Shown: positions 1-8,434 of the stretch, one piece after another
Layout of the letters: every line of letters begins with the position of its first letter
How positions within the stretch are numbered: position 1 is the first letter of the stretch
Source: Bin5 sp009843665
GTDB lineage: Bacteria; Chloroflexota; Anaerolineae; Caldilineales; Caldilineaceae
Direction of reading: 5' to 3'
NCBI GenBank assembly: GCA_965220285.1
Contig: OZ244818.1
Location: 5,146,001 to 5,210,000, forward strand
DNA length: 64,000 nucleotides
The notes under the pieces: model-generated
Databases searched by the model: none
What the model was told of the DNA's origin: nothing
Seen by the model: only the letters and a program-made list of their open reading frames with translations
Made by a program: the position numbers and the translations under genes

Positions 1-67
1 GGCATCTTCAAGAAAGCCTCCGGGCGACCTCAAACTGCGCCTATCTGCGCAAAACAGTGCGAGCAAA

Positions 68-96
68 TTGGCCTGAGTGCATTCGGCATTTAAGAT
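68..96 (+). promoter_or_regulatory. possible promoter for the SDR gene
   Basis: TTGGCC at 68-73 and TAAGAT at 91-96 are 17 bases apart and lie about 120 bases upstream of the first gene. The match to the sigma-70 consensus is moderate, so this is only a candidate. Confidence 0.3.
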
Positions 97-217
97 AAAG
101 TAGACACGTGAAAGAGCTGCAAGAAAGAGAGAAGTTGCGCGGCTGGCGCATCGCAGCCGGGTGGAGGACGGCCGACTCCTTCCTCTTGGATTCCGCGACC
201 CGGCCGAGATCAGTACA

Positions 218-1156
218 ATGACACAGAAATGGACTAGCGCCGACATCCCCGATCAGACAGGCCGCACAGTATTGGTTACCGGAGGCAATAGCGGCCTGGG
301 CTTTCACACCTGCCGCCTGCTGGCTGAAAAAGGGGCACGCGTTCTGCTGGCAAGCCGCTCCTCTCAGCGCGGCGATCAGGCCCGAACGGAAATCCTTCAG
401 GCTATCCCCGACGGTAAGCTGGAGGTCATCTCCCTCGACCTGGCTGACCTGGAATCTGTGCGTCACTGCGCTGCCTCCCTCCGCACCGACCTGGACAGCC
501 TTCACATCCTCGTTAACAATGCCGGCGTCATGGCGATTCCCCGCCAGGAGACCGCCCAAGGATTTGAACGGCAGTTCGGCGTCAATCACCTCGGCCACTT
601 TGCTCTGACCGGCGCATTGCTTCCTCTCCTGCTGAAAACGCCGGCCAGCCGTATCGTCAACGTCAGCAGCATGGCCCACCGTAACGGCCGCATGAACTTC
701 AGCGACCTTCACGGTCAGCGAAAATACAGCCCTTTTGGCGCCTATTCCCAGAGCAAACTGGCCAATCTCCTTTTCACCCTCGAATTGCAGCGCCGGCTCG
801 AATCCAATGGTGCCGGCACGATCTGCGTTTCCGCCCATCCTGGCTTTTCCGCGACAAATCTGCAATATGTCGCGGCGAAAGAGAAGGGGTCCGCCGTCGA
901 ACTGATTCTTATGCGGATTCTGAACGCACTTCTCTCGCAGAGTGCGGAACAGGGCGCATTGCCGCAACTGTACGCCGCCACCGCCCACGATGTCAGCGGA
1001 GGCGACTACACAGGGCCGGACGGTTGGATGCAGATGCGCGGCTTTCCAGTGAAGCACCGGGCCAAAGAAACAGCCTATGACTCTGCAGCAGCGCAGGAGT
1101 TGTGGCGCTTGTCGGTTGAATTGACTGGGGAGCCTTTCGAACAGCTGCAAGACTAA
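218..1156 (+). CDS. short-chain dehydrogenase/reductase (retinol dehydrogenase-like)
   Basis: Cytosolic NAD(P)-dependent oxidoreductase of the classical SDR fold. The cofactor motif TGGNSGLG is at about residues 21-28, NNAG follows near residue 90, and the catalytic YSQSK has Tyr176 and Lys180. The extended C-terminus resembles the retinol dehydrogenase/WW-oxidoreductase-like subgroup, whose bacterial members have mostly unknown alcohol or carbonyl substrates. I chose ATG 218 because the SDR fold begins right after it; an in-frame start at 161 would add an unrelated basic leader. The next gene starts 79 bases downstream on the same strand, so co-transcription is possible. The family call is firm; the substrate is unknown. 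Confidence 0.88.
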   Translation: MTQKWTSADIPDQTGRTVLVTGGNSGLGFHTCRLLAEKGARVLLASRSSQRGDQARTEILQAIPDGKLEVISLDLADLESVRHCAASLRTDLDSLHILVNNAGVMAIPRQETAQGFERQFGVNHLGHFALTGALLPLLLKTPASRIVNVSSMAHRNGRMNFSDLHGQRKYSPFGAYSQSKLANLLFTLELQRRLESNGAGTICVSAHPGFSATNLQYVAAKEKGSAVELILMRILNALLSQSAEQGALPQLYAATAHDVSGGDYTGPDGWMQMRGFPVKHRAKETAYDSAAAQELWRLSVELTGEPFEQLQD

Positions 1157-1235
1157 AAGCGCTCTAAGCCTGTTTTCCTGTTCAGATTTGCTCGTTCTCT
1201 CACACTAAGTCCATCAAGTTGTCGGAGGCAAACCA

Positions 1236-1730
1236 ATGTCGACCCTTTCCCCAAGCTGGCAGCTGTTCATCGACCAGCACCCCCAGTGCATGAGAGTACT
1301 GCGCCAGCTGAGCAACCTGGACTGGTACCAGACCGGCGGCTGGTCATCATTCATTGGCCCCTACCATGCCGGCATCTACATGCAGGTCGCCAAAGGCAAT
1401 TGGTACAACTACGGCCTGGACGGAATCCACTTTGAGTTCGGGCTGACACAGGATAACCTCGACTCGAAGACCCTTTCCATCGATCTGCACGTCTGCCACA
1501 AGAATCTGTTTGACCGTGAACGGTTCAACTCTCATACCGTCGACAGAATGGAGGAAGTAGTGAATGGGTGGAGAGTTGACGGGACCCGATTCTCACGCAC
1601 CAACCTGACCGAGCGGTTGAGCCTTCCCGTACGCTTTACCAAAACGGGATTCGGCAAGCAGATTGCCGCAGCACTCACCCAGATGAGCGAATTAGCGCCG
1701 ATCATCGACGACGGCCTGAACAATCTGTAA
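1236..1730 (+). CDS. conserved-looking protein of unknown function
   Basis: A 164-residue soluble protein with no signal peptide or membrane segment and no motif I recognise. It is rich in aromatic residues (several Trp and Tyr between residues 25 and 60) and has a hydrophilic, charged C-terminal half. The start is well supported by GGAGG about 9 bases upstream of the ATG. It lies 11 bases before the HIT-family gene and appears to be in the same transcript, so it may act with the HIT and aminotransferase enzymes. That is inference from position only. Confidence 0.7.
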   Translation: MSTLSPSWQLFIDQHPQCMRVLRQLSNLDWYQTGGWSSFIGPYHAGIYMQVAKGNWYNYGLDGIHFEFGLTQDNLDSKTLSIDLHVCHKNLFDRERFNSHTVDRMEEVVNGWRVDGTRFSRTNLTERLSLPVRFTKTGFGKQIAAALTQMSELAPIIDDGLNNL

Positions 1731-1741
1731 AGGAACCCCCA

Positions 1742-2215
1742 ATGTACAACCACGCGCCCCCGAACTATCTCTGCCCTTTCTGCACGGTTGCTTCCGGTCA
1801 AGAACACGAAACCGTATACACTGTCGCCTCCGACATCGTGCTGCGCACCAATCTTGTAGTCGGCTTCATCTCCTCCCACTGGTGGCCCCGTAATCCGGGC
1901 CATGTTATCCTCATCCCTTGGGATCATTACGAAAACATCTACGATCTCCCGGACGAATACGGGACCGAAATCTTCCGGGCCAGCCGCCGCATCGCACTGG
2001 CGATGAAGGCGGCCTACGGCTGTAATGGCGTCTCAACCCGCCAGCACAACGAGCCCGCCGGCTACCAGGATGTGTGGCACTTTCACCAGCATGTTTTCCC
2101 TCGCTATACCGGAGACGAACTCTATACTCGCTCCGCAGAAAGATTCCTCACCACGCCTTCAAAGCGCCATCCCTATGCAGACAAGCTGAGGAGCGCTCTG
2201 GCCAATGTTGATTGA
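1742..2215 (+). CDS. HIT family nucleotide hydrolase/transferase
   Basis: Histidine-triad protein. The catalytic H-x-H-x-H is visible as His113, His115 and His117, and an N-terminal C-x-x-C pair (Cys11, Cys14) is typical of the Zn-binding Hint/Fhit-like branch. The NPGHV segment that precedes the active site in the family is also present. Members hydrolyse or transfer nucleoside monophosphates from substrates such as AMP-lysine or dinucleoside polyphosphates; the exact substrate cannot be read here. The 157-residue length is normal. The following aminotransferase gene begins 15 bases after the stop, suggesting an operon. Confidence 0.9.
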   Translation: MYNHAPPNYLCPFCTVASGQEHETVYTVASDIVLRTNLVVGFISSHWWPRNPGHVILIPWDHYENIYDLPDEYGTEIFRASRRIALAMKAAYGCNGVSTRQHNEPAGYQDVWHFHQHVFPRYTGDELYTRSAERFLTTPSKRHPYADKLRSALANVD

Positions 2216-2230
2216 TAGGGTAATGCGTTA

Positions 2231-3388
2231 ATGACACTCTCTCTGCCCCTCCCCCAACTCGCAGACCAATTCCTTCTCGACCCCGGCGTCGTCTATCTCA
2301 ACCACGGCAGCTTCGGAGCCGTGCCCCGACCCGTCTTCGAGAGCTATCAGCACTGGCAAAAAGAACTGGAGGCAAATCCCGTCATCTTTCTGGGAAGACG
2401 CCTTCCCGACCTGCTGTCCCATGCCAGGGAAAGGCTGGGCGCATTCATAAACGCAGCGCCAGACGATCTGACATTCGTCCCAAACGTTACGTACGCCCTC
2501 AATATCGTAACCCGCTCTCTGGAACTGCGCCCCGGCGACGTCGTTCTGACCACAGATCACGAGTACGGGGCTATCAATCGCGCCTGGCGCTTCAACTGCC
2601 AGAAGAGCGGTGCCGAGCTCGTAAGTCAGCAGATAGCCGTTCCCGTCACAGATCCCGCCGCAGTCGCCGAGCAGATCTGGACCGGTGTCGACGAGCGCAC
2701 CAAAGTAATCGCCATGAGCCACATTACCTCGCCCAGCGCGCTGATTCTGCCCGTCGCCGAAATCTGCCGGCGGGCCAGGGACGCGGGAATCATCACCGTC
2801 GTCGACGGCGCCCATGCGCCCGGTCATCTGGATCTGGATATGGAGAAGATCGGGGCGGATTTCTACGGCGGCAACTGCCACAAGTGGCTCAGCAGCGCCC
2901 GTGGGGCCGGTTTTCTCTACGCCCGGCCCGAACGACAGGACCTGCTCGAACCCCTCGTCGTCAGCCACGGATGGGACCGGGAAGCGCCCGGGGATTCCCG
3001 GTTCCAGGACTACTTCACATCGGTTGGAACGATCGATCCCGCCGCTTACCTGAGCGTGCCCGCCGCCATCGACTTCCAAGAGCGGAACGACTGGCCGCAA
3101 GTGCGTCAGGCCTGCCACCAACTCTTGCTCGAGAGCGAACAGCGCATACTTGAAATTTCCGGCCTGCCCCCAATAAGTCCTCAATCAATGTGGGCACAGA
3201 TGCGGGTCGTCCTGCTTCCCGGCAAGATCGAAGCCTATCAGCGGCTCTGGGAGGAAGATCGCATTATCATTCCCGTCGGCCAGCACGGCGGCCAGCCTGG
3301 TGTGCGCATCTCCGTCCAGGCCTACAACAGCCCCGACGACCTGGACACCCTGATCCGGGCATTGAAAAAGGGGGCCGCCTCTTCCTGA
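2231..3388 (+). CDS. class V aminotransferase (isopenicillin N epimerase-like)
   Basis: PLP-dependent fold-type I enzyme of 385 residues. The N-terminus YLNHGSFG and the VDGAHAPGH strand (the Asp that binds the pyridine nitrogen) are characteristic, and the Schiff-base lysine is Lys218 in GGNCHKW. This subgroup is usually annotated as isopenicillin N epimerase-like or cysteine desulfurase-like, yet most members do neither reaction, so no specific substrate is proposed. It is the last gene of a same-strand run starting with the SDR gene and converges with the exporter genes, with a 35-base intergenic gap. Confidence 0.88.
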   Translation: MTLSLPLPQLADQFLLDPGVVYLNHGSFGAVPRPVFESYQHWQKELEANPVIFLGRRLPDLLSHARERLGAFINAAPDDLTFVPNVTYALNIVTRSLELRPGDVVLTTDHEYGAINRAWRFNCQKSGAELVSQQIAVPVTDPAAVAEQIWTGVDERTKVIAMSHITSPSALILPVAEICRRARDAGIITVVDGAHAPGHLDLDMEKIGADFYGGNCHKWLSSARGAGFLYARPERQDLLEPLVVSHGWDREAPGDSRFQDYFTSVGTIDPAAYLSVPAAIDFQERNDWPQVRQACHQLLLESEQRILEISGLPPISPQSMWAQMRVVLLPGKIEAYQRLWEEDRIIIPVGQHGGQPGVRISVQAYNSPDDLDTLIRALKKGAASS

Positions 3389-3423
3389 GCCCCTTCGCCA
3401 GCCCTCGCCTCCGGTTTCACCTT

Positions 3424-4650
3424 TCACGCGTGCTTCAAGAGCCGTACAATCTCCAGGACCCCGGGGCGCTTGCCGTACATCAGCATCCCAAGCCTGAACA
3501 CCTTCGCCCCAAGCCACACGACCACCGGAATCGTAACCAGGAGCAGTATGATGCTTCCCGCTACGTCGAACCAAGGCACGTCAGCCAGCGGCAGCCGCAG
3601 CATCATCGTGGTCGGCGCCGTCAGCGGGAACCAGGAAAGGACGCGCACAACCATCGCATCCGGATTCGTCATGATCACGCCCGTCAACATCATCGGAATC
3701 GCCGCGATGAAAATGAAGATCCCGGTAATCTGTTGGCTCTCCTGAAAGCTGGAACCCAGCGTGCCGATGGCTGCAATCAGCACAGCGTAGACGCCGAAAC
3801 CCAGAATGTAAAACACAAGTGCCAGCCCGAACACCTCAACACGCATAAGCAGCGGAAGCATGATGCCCGCCAGCACGACCAGGCCGCCGCTCAGTCCGGC
3901 CGCAGACGCGATCCAAACCAGAATCTGCGTCAACCCCAGCGCGCCCAGTCCAATAACCTTGCCCGCCAGAAGCTGTTGGGGCGTCACGGAAGACAGGACA
4001 ATCTCGATCACTCTGCTCGACTTCTCCTCGGCCACGCTGCGCACGAGATAGCCGGACGAAACGAAAATGGTTACCGCCAGCAGGATGCCAAACAAGAACG
4101 GCACGATAAATGACAGGATTTCGCCGGCCACACCACCGGAAGCCTGCGCCTGTTCTCCGATATACTCGACCTGCGCGTCATAGGGATCAATCAGACGCGC
4201 CTGCAACGTCTCGTCTCCAATCTCCTCGACCAGATGAGCAGTGAAGAATGCCCGTAGTCCGCTCGTCCCTGACCCGGAAAACCGGCTCCCCTCAGTGACA
4301 ACAGTAACTTCCCCTTCTTGCCGGTACGTATCCGGCACGACTACGACCCTCTGCAGCTCGCCGCTTTCAAGGGCTGTCCGCGCTTCTGCCTCGTCTCCGT
4401 AGTGGACGTATTCTTCTTCAAAGCGGGACAGTATAGGAGTGAACTCGCCCGATCGATCGACTACCGCCGTGACGTCCGAGCCGCTGTCAAACATGCGAAC
4501 GATGGCCCCCCCGGCTTGTCGTCCGAAGAATAAACTCACGATCAGGGCGGCGATCCCCAGCAGCGGTACGAGCGACGTGAAGATAATGAAATCCGGCCGC
4601 CGAACATTTATCCAGTATTCATGTAGCGCTATAGTAAGGACCTTCGTCAT
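3424..4650 (-). CDS. ABC-2 type exporter permease (NatB-like)
   Basis: Membrane subunit of an ABC exporter. One hydrophobic segment lies near the N-terminus (about residues 20-40), then a long extracytoplasmic region (about residues 45-170), then five or six hydrophobic segments to the C-terminus. This is the usual ABC-2/NatB topology. The ATPase gene sits directly upstream on the same strand, 99 bases away, which supports a two-gene exporter. ATG 4650 is preferred to a TTG three codons earlier because a purine-rich GGGAA lies just before it. NatAB relatives export Na+, peptides or antibiotics; the cargo here is unknown. Confidence 0.85.
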   Translation of the reverse strand: MTKVLTIALHEYWINVRRPDFIIFTSLVPLLGIAALIVSLFFGRQAGGAIVRMFDSGSDVTAVVDRSGEFTPILSRFEEEYVHYGDEAEARTALESGELQRVVVVPDTYRQEGEVTVVTEGSRFSGSGTSGLRAFFTAHLVEEIGDETLQARLIDPYDAQVEYIGEQAQASGGVAGEILSFIVPFLFGILLAVTIFVSSGYLVRSVAEEKSSRVIEIVLSSVTPQQLLAGKVIGLGALGLTQILVWIASAAGLSGGLVVLAGIMLPLLMRVEVFGLALVFYILGFGVYAVLIAAIGTLGSSFQESQQITGIFIFIAAIPMMLTGVIMTNPDAMVVRVLSWFPLTAPTTMMLRLPLADVPWFDVAGSIILLLVTIPVVVWLGAKVFRLGMLMYGKRPGVLEIVRLLKHA

Positions 4651-4749
4651 CGTTCCCAAGTCCTGTACCTATCCCCCGACTTCACGCAACGCTCGGGGCG
4701 CATGTCGAATCAGTTGCCGAACGCGCGCAAAACCAGGTTCTGTCAGATT

Positions 4750-5655
4750 TCACCGCCCCGGTTGCGCATTCCCCTGAACCATTGCCACGAAAATATCGTT
4801 CAGTGGAACAGTTGCGCGCTCGAAACTCTCTATTTCCACGTTCCTTTCCACGAGCGCCGCCAGAAACTCCTGTGCCCCTATCCCATCCAGTGTGAACAGT
4901 GTGACTTCGCCCTGACGTTCGCTGCCGACCACGCCTGGAAGAGCAGTTGGCATTTCCGCAGCCCGCACTCGCACCGAATTCGGCGCAAAGTCCCGCTTGA
5001 TCTCCTTCAGCGAACCATAAAGTAGGGCCCGACCTTCGTCTATGAGCAGAATGCGGTCGCAGAGTTCTTCGACCAGGTTCATCTGGTGCGCGCTCAGTAC
5101 GATAGTCTTCCCCTCGCTGACCAGTGAGCGCATTAGACTCTTGATCATCTCAACGTTGACGGGGTCCAACCCTTGAAAGGGTTCGTCCAGAATCAGGAGT
5201 TCCGGATCGTGAATCAGGCACGCAATAAACTGTACCTTTTGCTGCATCCCTCTGCTCAACTCTTTGACCCGCTTGCCACTCCATTCCTCCAGTTCGACTC
5301 TCTCCAACAACGCGAGTGCCCTGTCCCTAGCCGTCGCACCGTCTACGCCCTTGAGCCGTCCCAGATAGACCAGCACCTCCAGCACCCTCTGGTCCCGATA
5401 CAGCCCTCGTTCCTCCGGCAGATAACCCACCCGTTCCCTGCTCTCTCCCGGCCTCCCGCACAGCAGTTCAACCTCACCAGAGTCGGCCTTGAAGATATCC
5501 ATCAGAATACGGATCGTACTCGTCTTCCCTGCTCCGTTGGGACCGAGCAGACCGAAAACCTCGCCCTGCCCAACTTCAAACGACAGGTCATCTACAGCCA
5601 CGTGGACCCCATACCGCTTACATAGATTGCGAGCCGACAAAACTGATTCAGTCAT
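4750..5655 (-). CDS. ABC exporter ATP-binding protein (NatA-like)
   Basis: Cytoplasmic nucleotide-binding subunit that powers the adjacent ABC-2 permease. Walker A GPNGAGKTS is at about residues 38-46, the signature LSRGMQQK at about 133-140 and Walker B LLILDEPFQGLD at about 153-164, followed by the switch His in SAHQM. A C-terminal extension of about 80 residues after the ATPase core matches the DUF4162-like tail common in NatA/CcmA-type exporters. The start overlaps no other gene, and a perfect 7-3-7 dyad lies 36 bases upstream of it. Confidence 0.93.
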   Translation of the reverse strand: MTESVLSARNLCKRYGVHVAVDDLSFEVGQGEVFGLLGPNGAGKTSTIRILMDIFKADSGEVELLCGRPGESRERVGYLPEERGLYRDQRVLEVLVYLGRLKGVDGATARDRALALLERVELEEWSGKRVKELSRGMQQKVQFIACLIHDPELLILDEPFQGLDPVNVEMIKSLMRSLVSEGKTIVLSAHQMNLVEELCDRILLIDEGRALLYGSLKEIKRDFAPNSVRVRAAEMPTALPGVVGSERQGEVTLFTLDGIGAQEFLAALVERNVEIESFERATVPLNDIFVAMVQGNAQPGR

Positions 5656-5989
5656 AGCAATTCCCTAGACATTTTTGACAACCCGAAAGAGATGCAGCGA
5701 CTGCATCCTGGCATAGTTCCGGACTTTGTGCCAAGGGCCCGTTGACCACAACAGTTTCTGCACCTACAATCAAATACGTACACACAGACAGTTGGTTTCG
5801 AACTCATTGGCCTGACTTCCTCGGCGAATATGCTCTACTATGGAGCTGGGCACCGTGAAGTCAGCAGGCCCCCATCTCTTGGCGCCCTGCTTGGACTGAA
5901 TTGGCGTTCGAATCCACACCAAGTGTACCTGGTTGCCGCTCGCGACGTTTTGGAACTGGGGACAGACGCATAAGGAAAAATTCAACGGT
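5656..5989. other. intergenic region between divergent transporter genes
   Basis: About 330 bases with no credible gene on either strand. Apart from the dyad at 5691-5707 I see no strong motif. It must contain the promoter of the NatAB-like genes on the minus strand. Confidence 0.6.
5691..5707. promoter_or_regulatory. 7-3-7 inverted repeat upstream of the exporter ATPase
   Basis: GATGCAG-CGA-CTGCATC is a perfect dyad located 36 bases before the ATPase start codon. The size and position fit a binding site for a dimeric repressor, but no regulator gene is adjacent and the site could equally be a short hairpin. Confidence 0.35.
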
Positions 5990-6017
5990 TTGTCTCGAAA
6001 GATATATAAAGTAAAAT
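5990..6017 (+). promoter_or_regulatory. possible promoter for the first carbohydrate importer
   Basis: TTGTCT at 5990-5995 and TAAAAT at 6012-6017 with a 16-base spacer lie in an AT-rich patch about 115 bases before the binding-protein start. The match is moderate. Confidence 0.35.
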
Positions 6018-6046
6018 GGGCCCCATCAGCCCAATTCCCCCTCGGA

Positions 6047-6065
6047 GCGCCAACCCGCTTGGCGC
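6047..6065 (+). promoter_or_regulatory. leader inverted repeat followed by a T-rich run
   Basis: GCGCCAA-CCCGC-TTGGCGC is a perfect 7-base stem with a 5-base loop, followed at once by ATATTTT. It sits between the putative promoter and the ribosome binding site of the binding-protein gene. It could act as an attenuator hairpin or as a LacI-like operator. Neither can be decided from sequence alone. Confidence 0.4.
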
Positions 6066-6131
6066 ATATTTTCGCCGGATCGAAGCAGGAGTGCCCAGTC
6101 CACCCTTTCTTTCTAGCCAAGGAGGATAGAA

Positions 6132-7424
6132 ATGGCGAAGTCCCGAACTCTGAATCGACGTGATTTACTGCGCGCATCGGTCGGCGCGGCAACCGGCGTG
6201 GCGCTTGCGGCCTGCGCGCCCGTCGCCGCCCCAGAAGGAGCCATGGAGGGCGATGCGCCCGCGGCCGCTCCAGCTGAAATCAACTGGCTGGGGCCCTTCT
6301 TGCCTGCCTATCGCTTTGAATGGCTGCAAGGTCCGTTGATGGATATGTGGCAGGATACAAACTCGGACATCACCATTGTTATGGAGCAGGCCACCAGTTG
6401 GGGAGACACCGAGGAGAAGGTGCTGATCCGCGCCGCCGCCGGAGGCGGCCCCGACCTGGTCCAGACTGGCGAAACCGGGGCGGTCACCGACTTTGCCGCC
6501 CGCGGGCTCTTCACCTCGCTCGACCCGTACATGGACGCCGACGACGATATATCAGTGGACCTGTTCTATGAGGCACCGATGATCGCCGGACAGTATGAAG
6601 GAGTCTCCTACGCGTTGCCGCAGGACTCCATCACCATGGTCTACTTCTACAACAAGGCGCAATTCGAGGAGGCTGGCCTGTCCGGTCCACCCGCGACATT
6701 TGACGACATCGTCGCAGCTGCCGAAGCACTGACCGCCCTCGACGGCATCGACTATGGCCTCCAGGCCGTTGTCTCTAACTGGGGACATTTCGCCAGCTAC
6801 CTCTATGCCAACGGCGGTAGCTTCATCGACGAATCCTGCTCGGAAATCCTGTTTAACGACGAAATCGGCGTCCAGACTGTGTCATTCCTCATGGACCAGG
6901 TCAATGCCGGTATTGCAACGCCGCACGGGTCCGACGTCAGTGTCCAGAATGGCCGCGCTTCGATGGTCACTACGGTGCCCTGGATAGTCGGCTGGACGCA
7001 GAACAACGCGCCCGAAATCTATGACGTGCTCGGCGCGACGACCATGCCCGCGGGCATGGTCGGCAGCGATGTCTGGGGCTGGGCGCACTACGAGAGCATT
7101 CTCGAAAATAGCGAGGCCAAAGACCCTGCTTGGACCTTCCTTGCCTGGATGTTGAGCGAGGACATCGACCTTACGTACCATGAAAATCTCAACTTCCTTC
7201 CCGGCCAGCCGCGCACCTTTGCCAAGCCTCCCTTCAGCGAACACTGGGCCTGGACTGTCTTTGCACAGCAGCTGGAAATGACCCGCCCCATGCCTCTGTG
7301 CATCAGCTGGCGCGAAATCAATGCAGACATCCTGCGTCCCGAACTTGAAGCCGCCTGGATCGGTGAGAAGACCCCGCAGGAGGCGCTCGACTCTGCCGCC
7401 GCCAAGGCAGCCGAAAAGCTCTGA
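6132..7424 (+). CDS. carbohydrate ABC transporter solute-binding lipoprotein
   Basis: Extracellular family-1 type binding protein that would capture a sugar or sugar-like solute for the two permeases downstream. The N-terminus carries a twin-arginine motif (Arg9-Arg10 in NRRDLL) followed by a hydrophobic stretch and the lipobox ALAAC with Cys28, so it is probably exported folded by Tat and lipid-anchored. An Ala/Pro/Glu-rich linker follows. The 430-residue length is normal. The start has a very strong Shine-Dalgarno AAGGAGGA. The gene is followed by two stem-loops before the first permease. The ligand cannot be deduced. Confidence 0.92.
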   Translation: MAKSRTLNRRDLLRASVGAATGVALAACAPVAAPEGAMEGDAPAAAPAEINWLGPFLPAYRFEWLQGPLMDMWQDTNSDITIVMEQATSWGDTEEKVLIRAAAGGGPDLVQTGETGAVTDFAARGLFTSLDPYMDADDDISVDLFYEAPMIAGQYEGVSYALPQDSITMVYFYNKAQFEEAGLSGPPATFDDIVAAAEALTALDGIDYGLQAVVSNWGHFASYLYANGGSFIDESCSEILFNDEIGVQTVSFLMDQVNAGIATPHGSDVSVQNGRASMVTTVPWIVGWTQNNAPEIYDVLGATTMPAGMVGSDVWGWAHYESILENSEAKDPAWTFLAWMLSEDIDLTYHENLNFLPGQPRTFAKPPFSEHWAWTVFAQQLEMTRPMPLCISWREINADILRPELEAAWIGEKTPQEALDSAAAKAAEKL

Positions 7425-7446
7425 AAAGGTAAGACGAATCGAAGTG

Positions 7447-7461
7447 CTGTCGCTCTGACAG
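7447..7461 (+). repeat. small stem-loop after the binding-protein gene
   Basis: CTGTC-GCTCT-GACAG, 5-base stem, immediately before the larger hairpin at 7470-7501. Confidence 0.35.
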
Positions 7462-7469
7462 AGTCGCAG

Positions 7470-7501
7470 GGGGAGGCCGTCGACGTTTCGGGGGCCTCTC
7501 C
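7470..7501 (+). promoter_or_regulatory. intercistronic hairpin between binding protein and permease
   Basis: GGGGAGGCC (7470-7478) pairs with GGCCTCTCC (7493-7501), nine pairs with one G-U wobble and a 14-base loop. It is not followed by a T run, so it is more likely an mRNA-stabilising or partial-attenuation element that favours the binding protein over the permeases. Comparable hairpins follow the other two binding-protein genes in this window. Confidence 0.55.
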
Positions 7502-7531
7502 TGACATTCTCTAATAGCACGGAGGGCAGGC

Positions 7532-8434
7532 GTGCGCGCATCCAATCTGTTGACGCCCCGGATGAGGCGCAATCTGGAAGGTTACATTTTTATCGGGCCG
7601 TGGCTGATAGGTTTTCTGGCCTTCATCCTCGGACCGTTCGCTTTTTCTTTTGTCCTCGCTCTCTCCGAGTGGAGCATTCTTGAGCCGCCCAAATTCGTTG
7701 GCCTGGGCAATTTCGAAAAGCTCCTCGGTGAAGAACTGTTCTGGAAATCGTTGCGCGTCACCACCATCTTCACAGTCTTGAGTGTCATCTTGCGTGTCAG
7801 CATCGCCCTGCTCCTCGCGACGCTCTTGAATCAAGGCATTCGCGGCCACCGCTTCTTTCAAGCCGGCTTCTACATGCCGGTCATGTTTTCCGGGGTCATT
7901 CTAGGCGTTCTCTGGGCCTGGATGTTTCCGTTCGACTACGGCCTGATCAACGACCTGCTGCGAAGAGCTGGCATCGAGGGCCCTCGCTGGCTGTCCACGC
8001 CCCCGCTCGCCCTCACCTCGATCATCATGATGAGCATGTGGCGGGTTGGCGGCATGATGGTCATCTTCCTCGCCGGTCTCAAGGACATTCCCTCCGAACT
8101 CTACGAAGCCGCCGAGATTGACGGAGCCGGCGGAATAAGCAGATTCTTCTCCATTACCGTCCCCATGCTCACGCCGATTGTGCTCTTTAACCTGGTTATC
8201 AGCATGATCCAGTCCTTCCAGGTCTTTGGTGAAGTCGCCGTCCTGACCGATGGTGGGCCCTATAATTCGACCCTGGTCTACCTGCTCTATCTCTATCGCC
8301 AGGCCTTCACTTACCTGCACATGGGGTATGGTTCGGCCTTGGCATGGGTACTGTTTATCATCATCGTCAGCGTCACTCTCATTCTCCTGAAGACATCTGG
8401 ACGGTGGGTTTACTACGGCGGAACACGGGCATGA
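7532..8434 (+). CDS. carbohydrate ABC transporter permease (MalF-type)
   Basis: Inner-membrane permease of the MalF/UgpA family, 300 residues with six hydrophobic segments. The EAA loop that docks the ATPase is visible as EAAEIDGAGG at about residues 193-202. It starts with GTG at 7532, preceded by GGAGGG. Its last four bases overlap the ATG of the second permease (ATGA), so the two subunits are translationally coupled. No ATPase gene is nearby, so a shared MsmK/UgpC-type ATPase must be encoded elsewhere. Confidence 0.93.
   Translation: MRASNLLTPRMRRNLEGYIFIGPWLIGFLAFILGPFAFSFVLALSEWSILEPPKFVGLGNFEKLLGEELFWKSLRVTTIFTVLSVILRVSIALLLATLLNQGIRGHRFFQAGFYMPVMFSGVILGVLWAWMFPFDYGLINDLLRRAGIEGPRWLSTPPLALTSIIMMSMWRVGGMMVIFLAGLKDIPSELYEAAEIDGAGGISRFFSITVPMLTPIVLFNLVISMIQSFQVFGEVAVLTDGGPYNSTLVYLLYLYRQAFTYLHMGYGSALAWVLFIIIVSVTLILLKTSGRWVYYGGTRA

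Noticed and set aside
41..1150. Long open frame on the minus strand opposite the SDR gene
   Set aside because: It mirrors the coding strand of a clear SDR enzyme and has no family motif; its length is due to codon bias of the real gene.
2228..3184. Long minus-strand open frame opposite the aminotransferase
   Set aside because: Antisense of a well-supported PLP enzyme, with no recognisable domain.
3190..4113. Plus-strand open frame spanning the aminotransferase end and the exporter permease
   Set aside because: Extremely rich in Arg, His and Gln and lies antisense to a permease; a typical shadow.
5770..6192. Minus-strand open frame across the binding-protein leader
   Set aside because: Crosses the Shine-Dalgarno and start of the binding-protein gene and has no domain or start signal.
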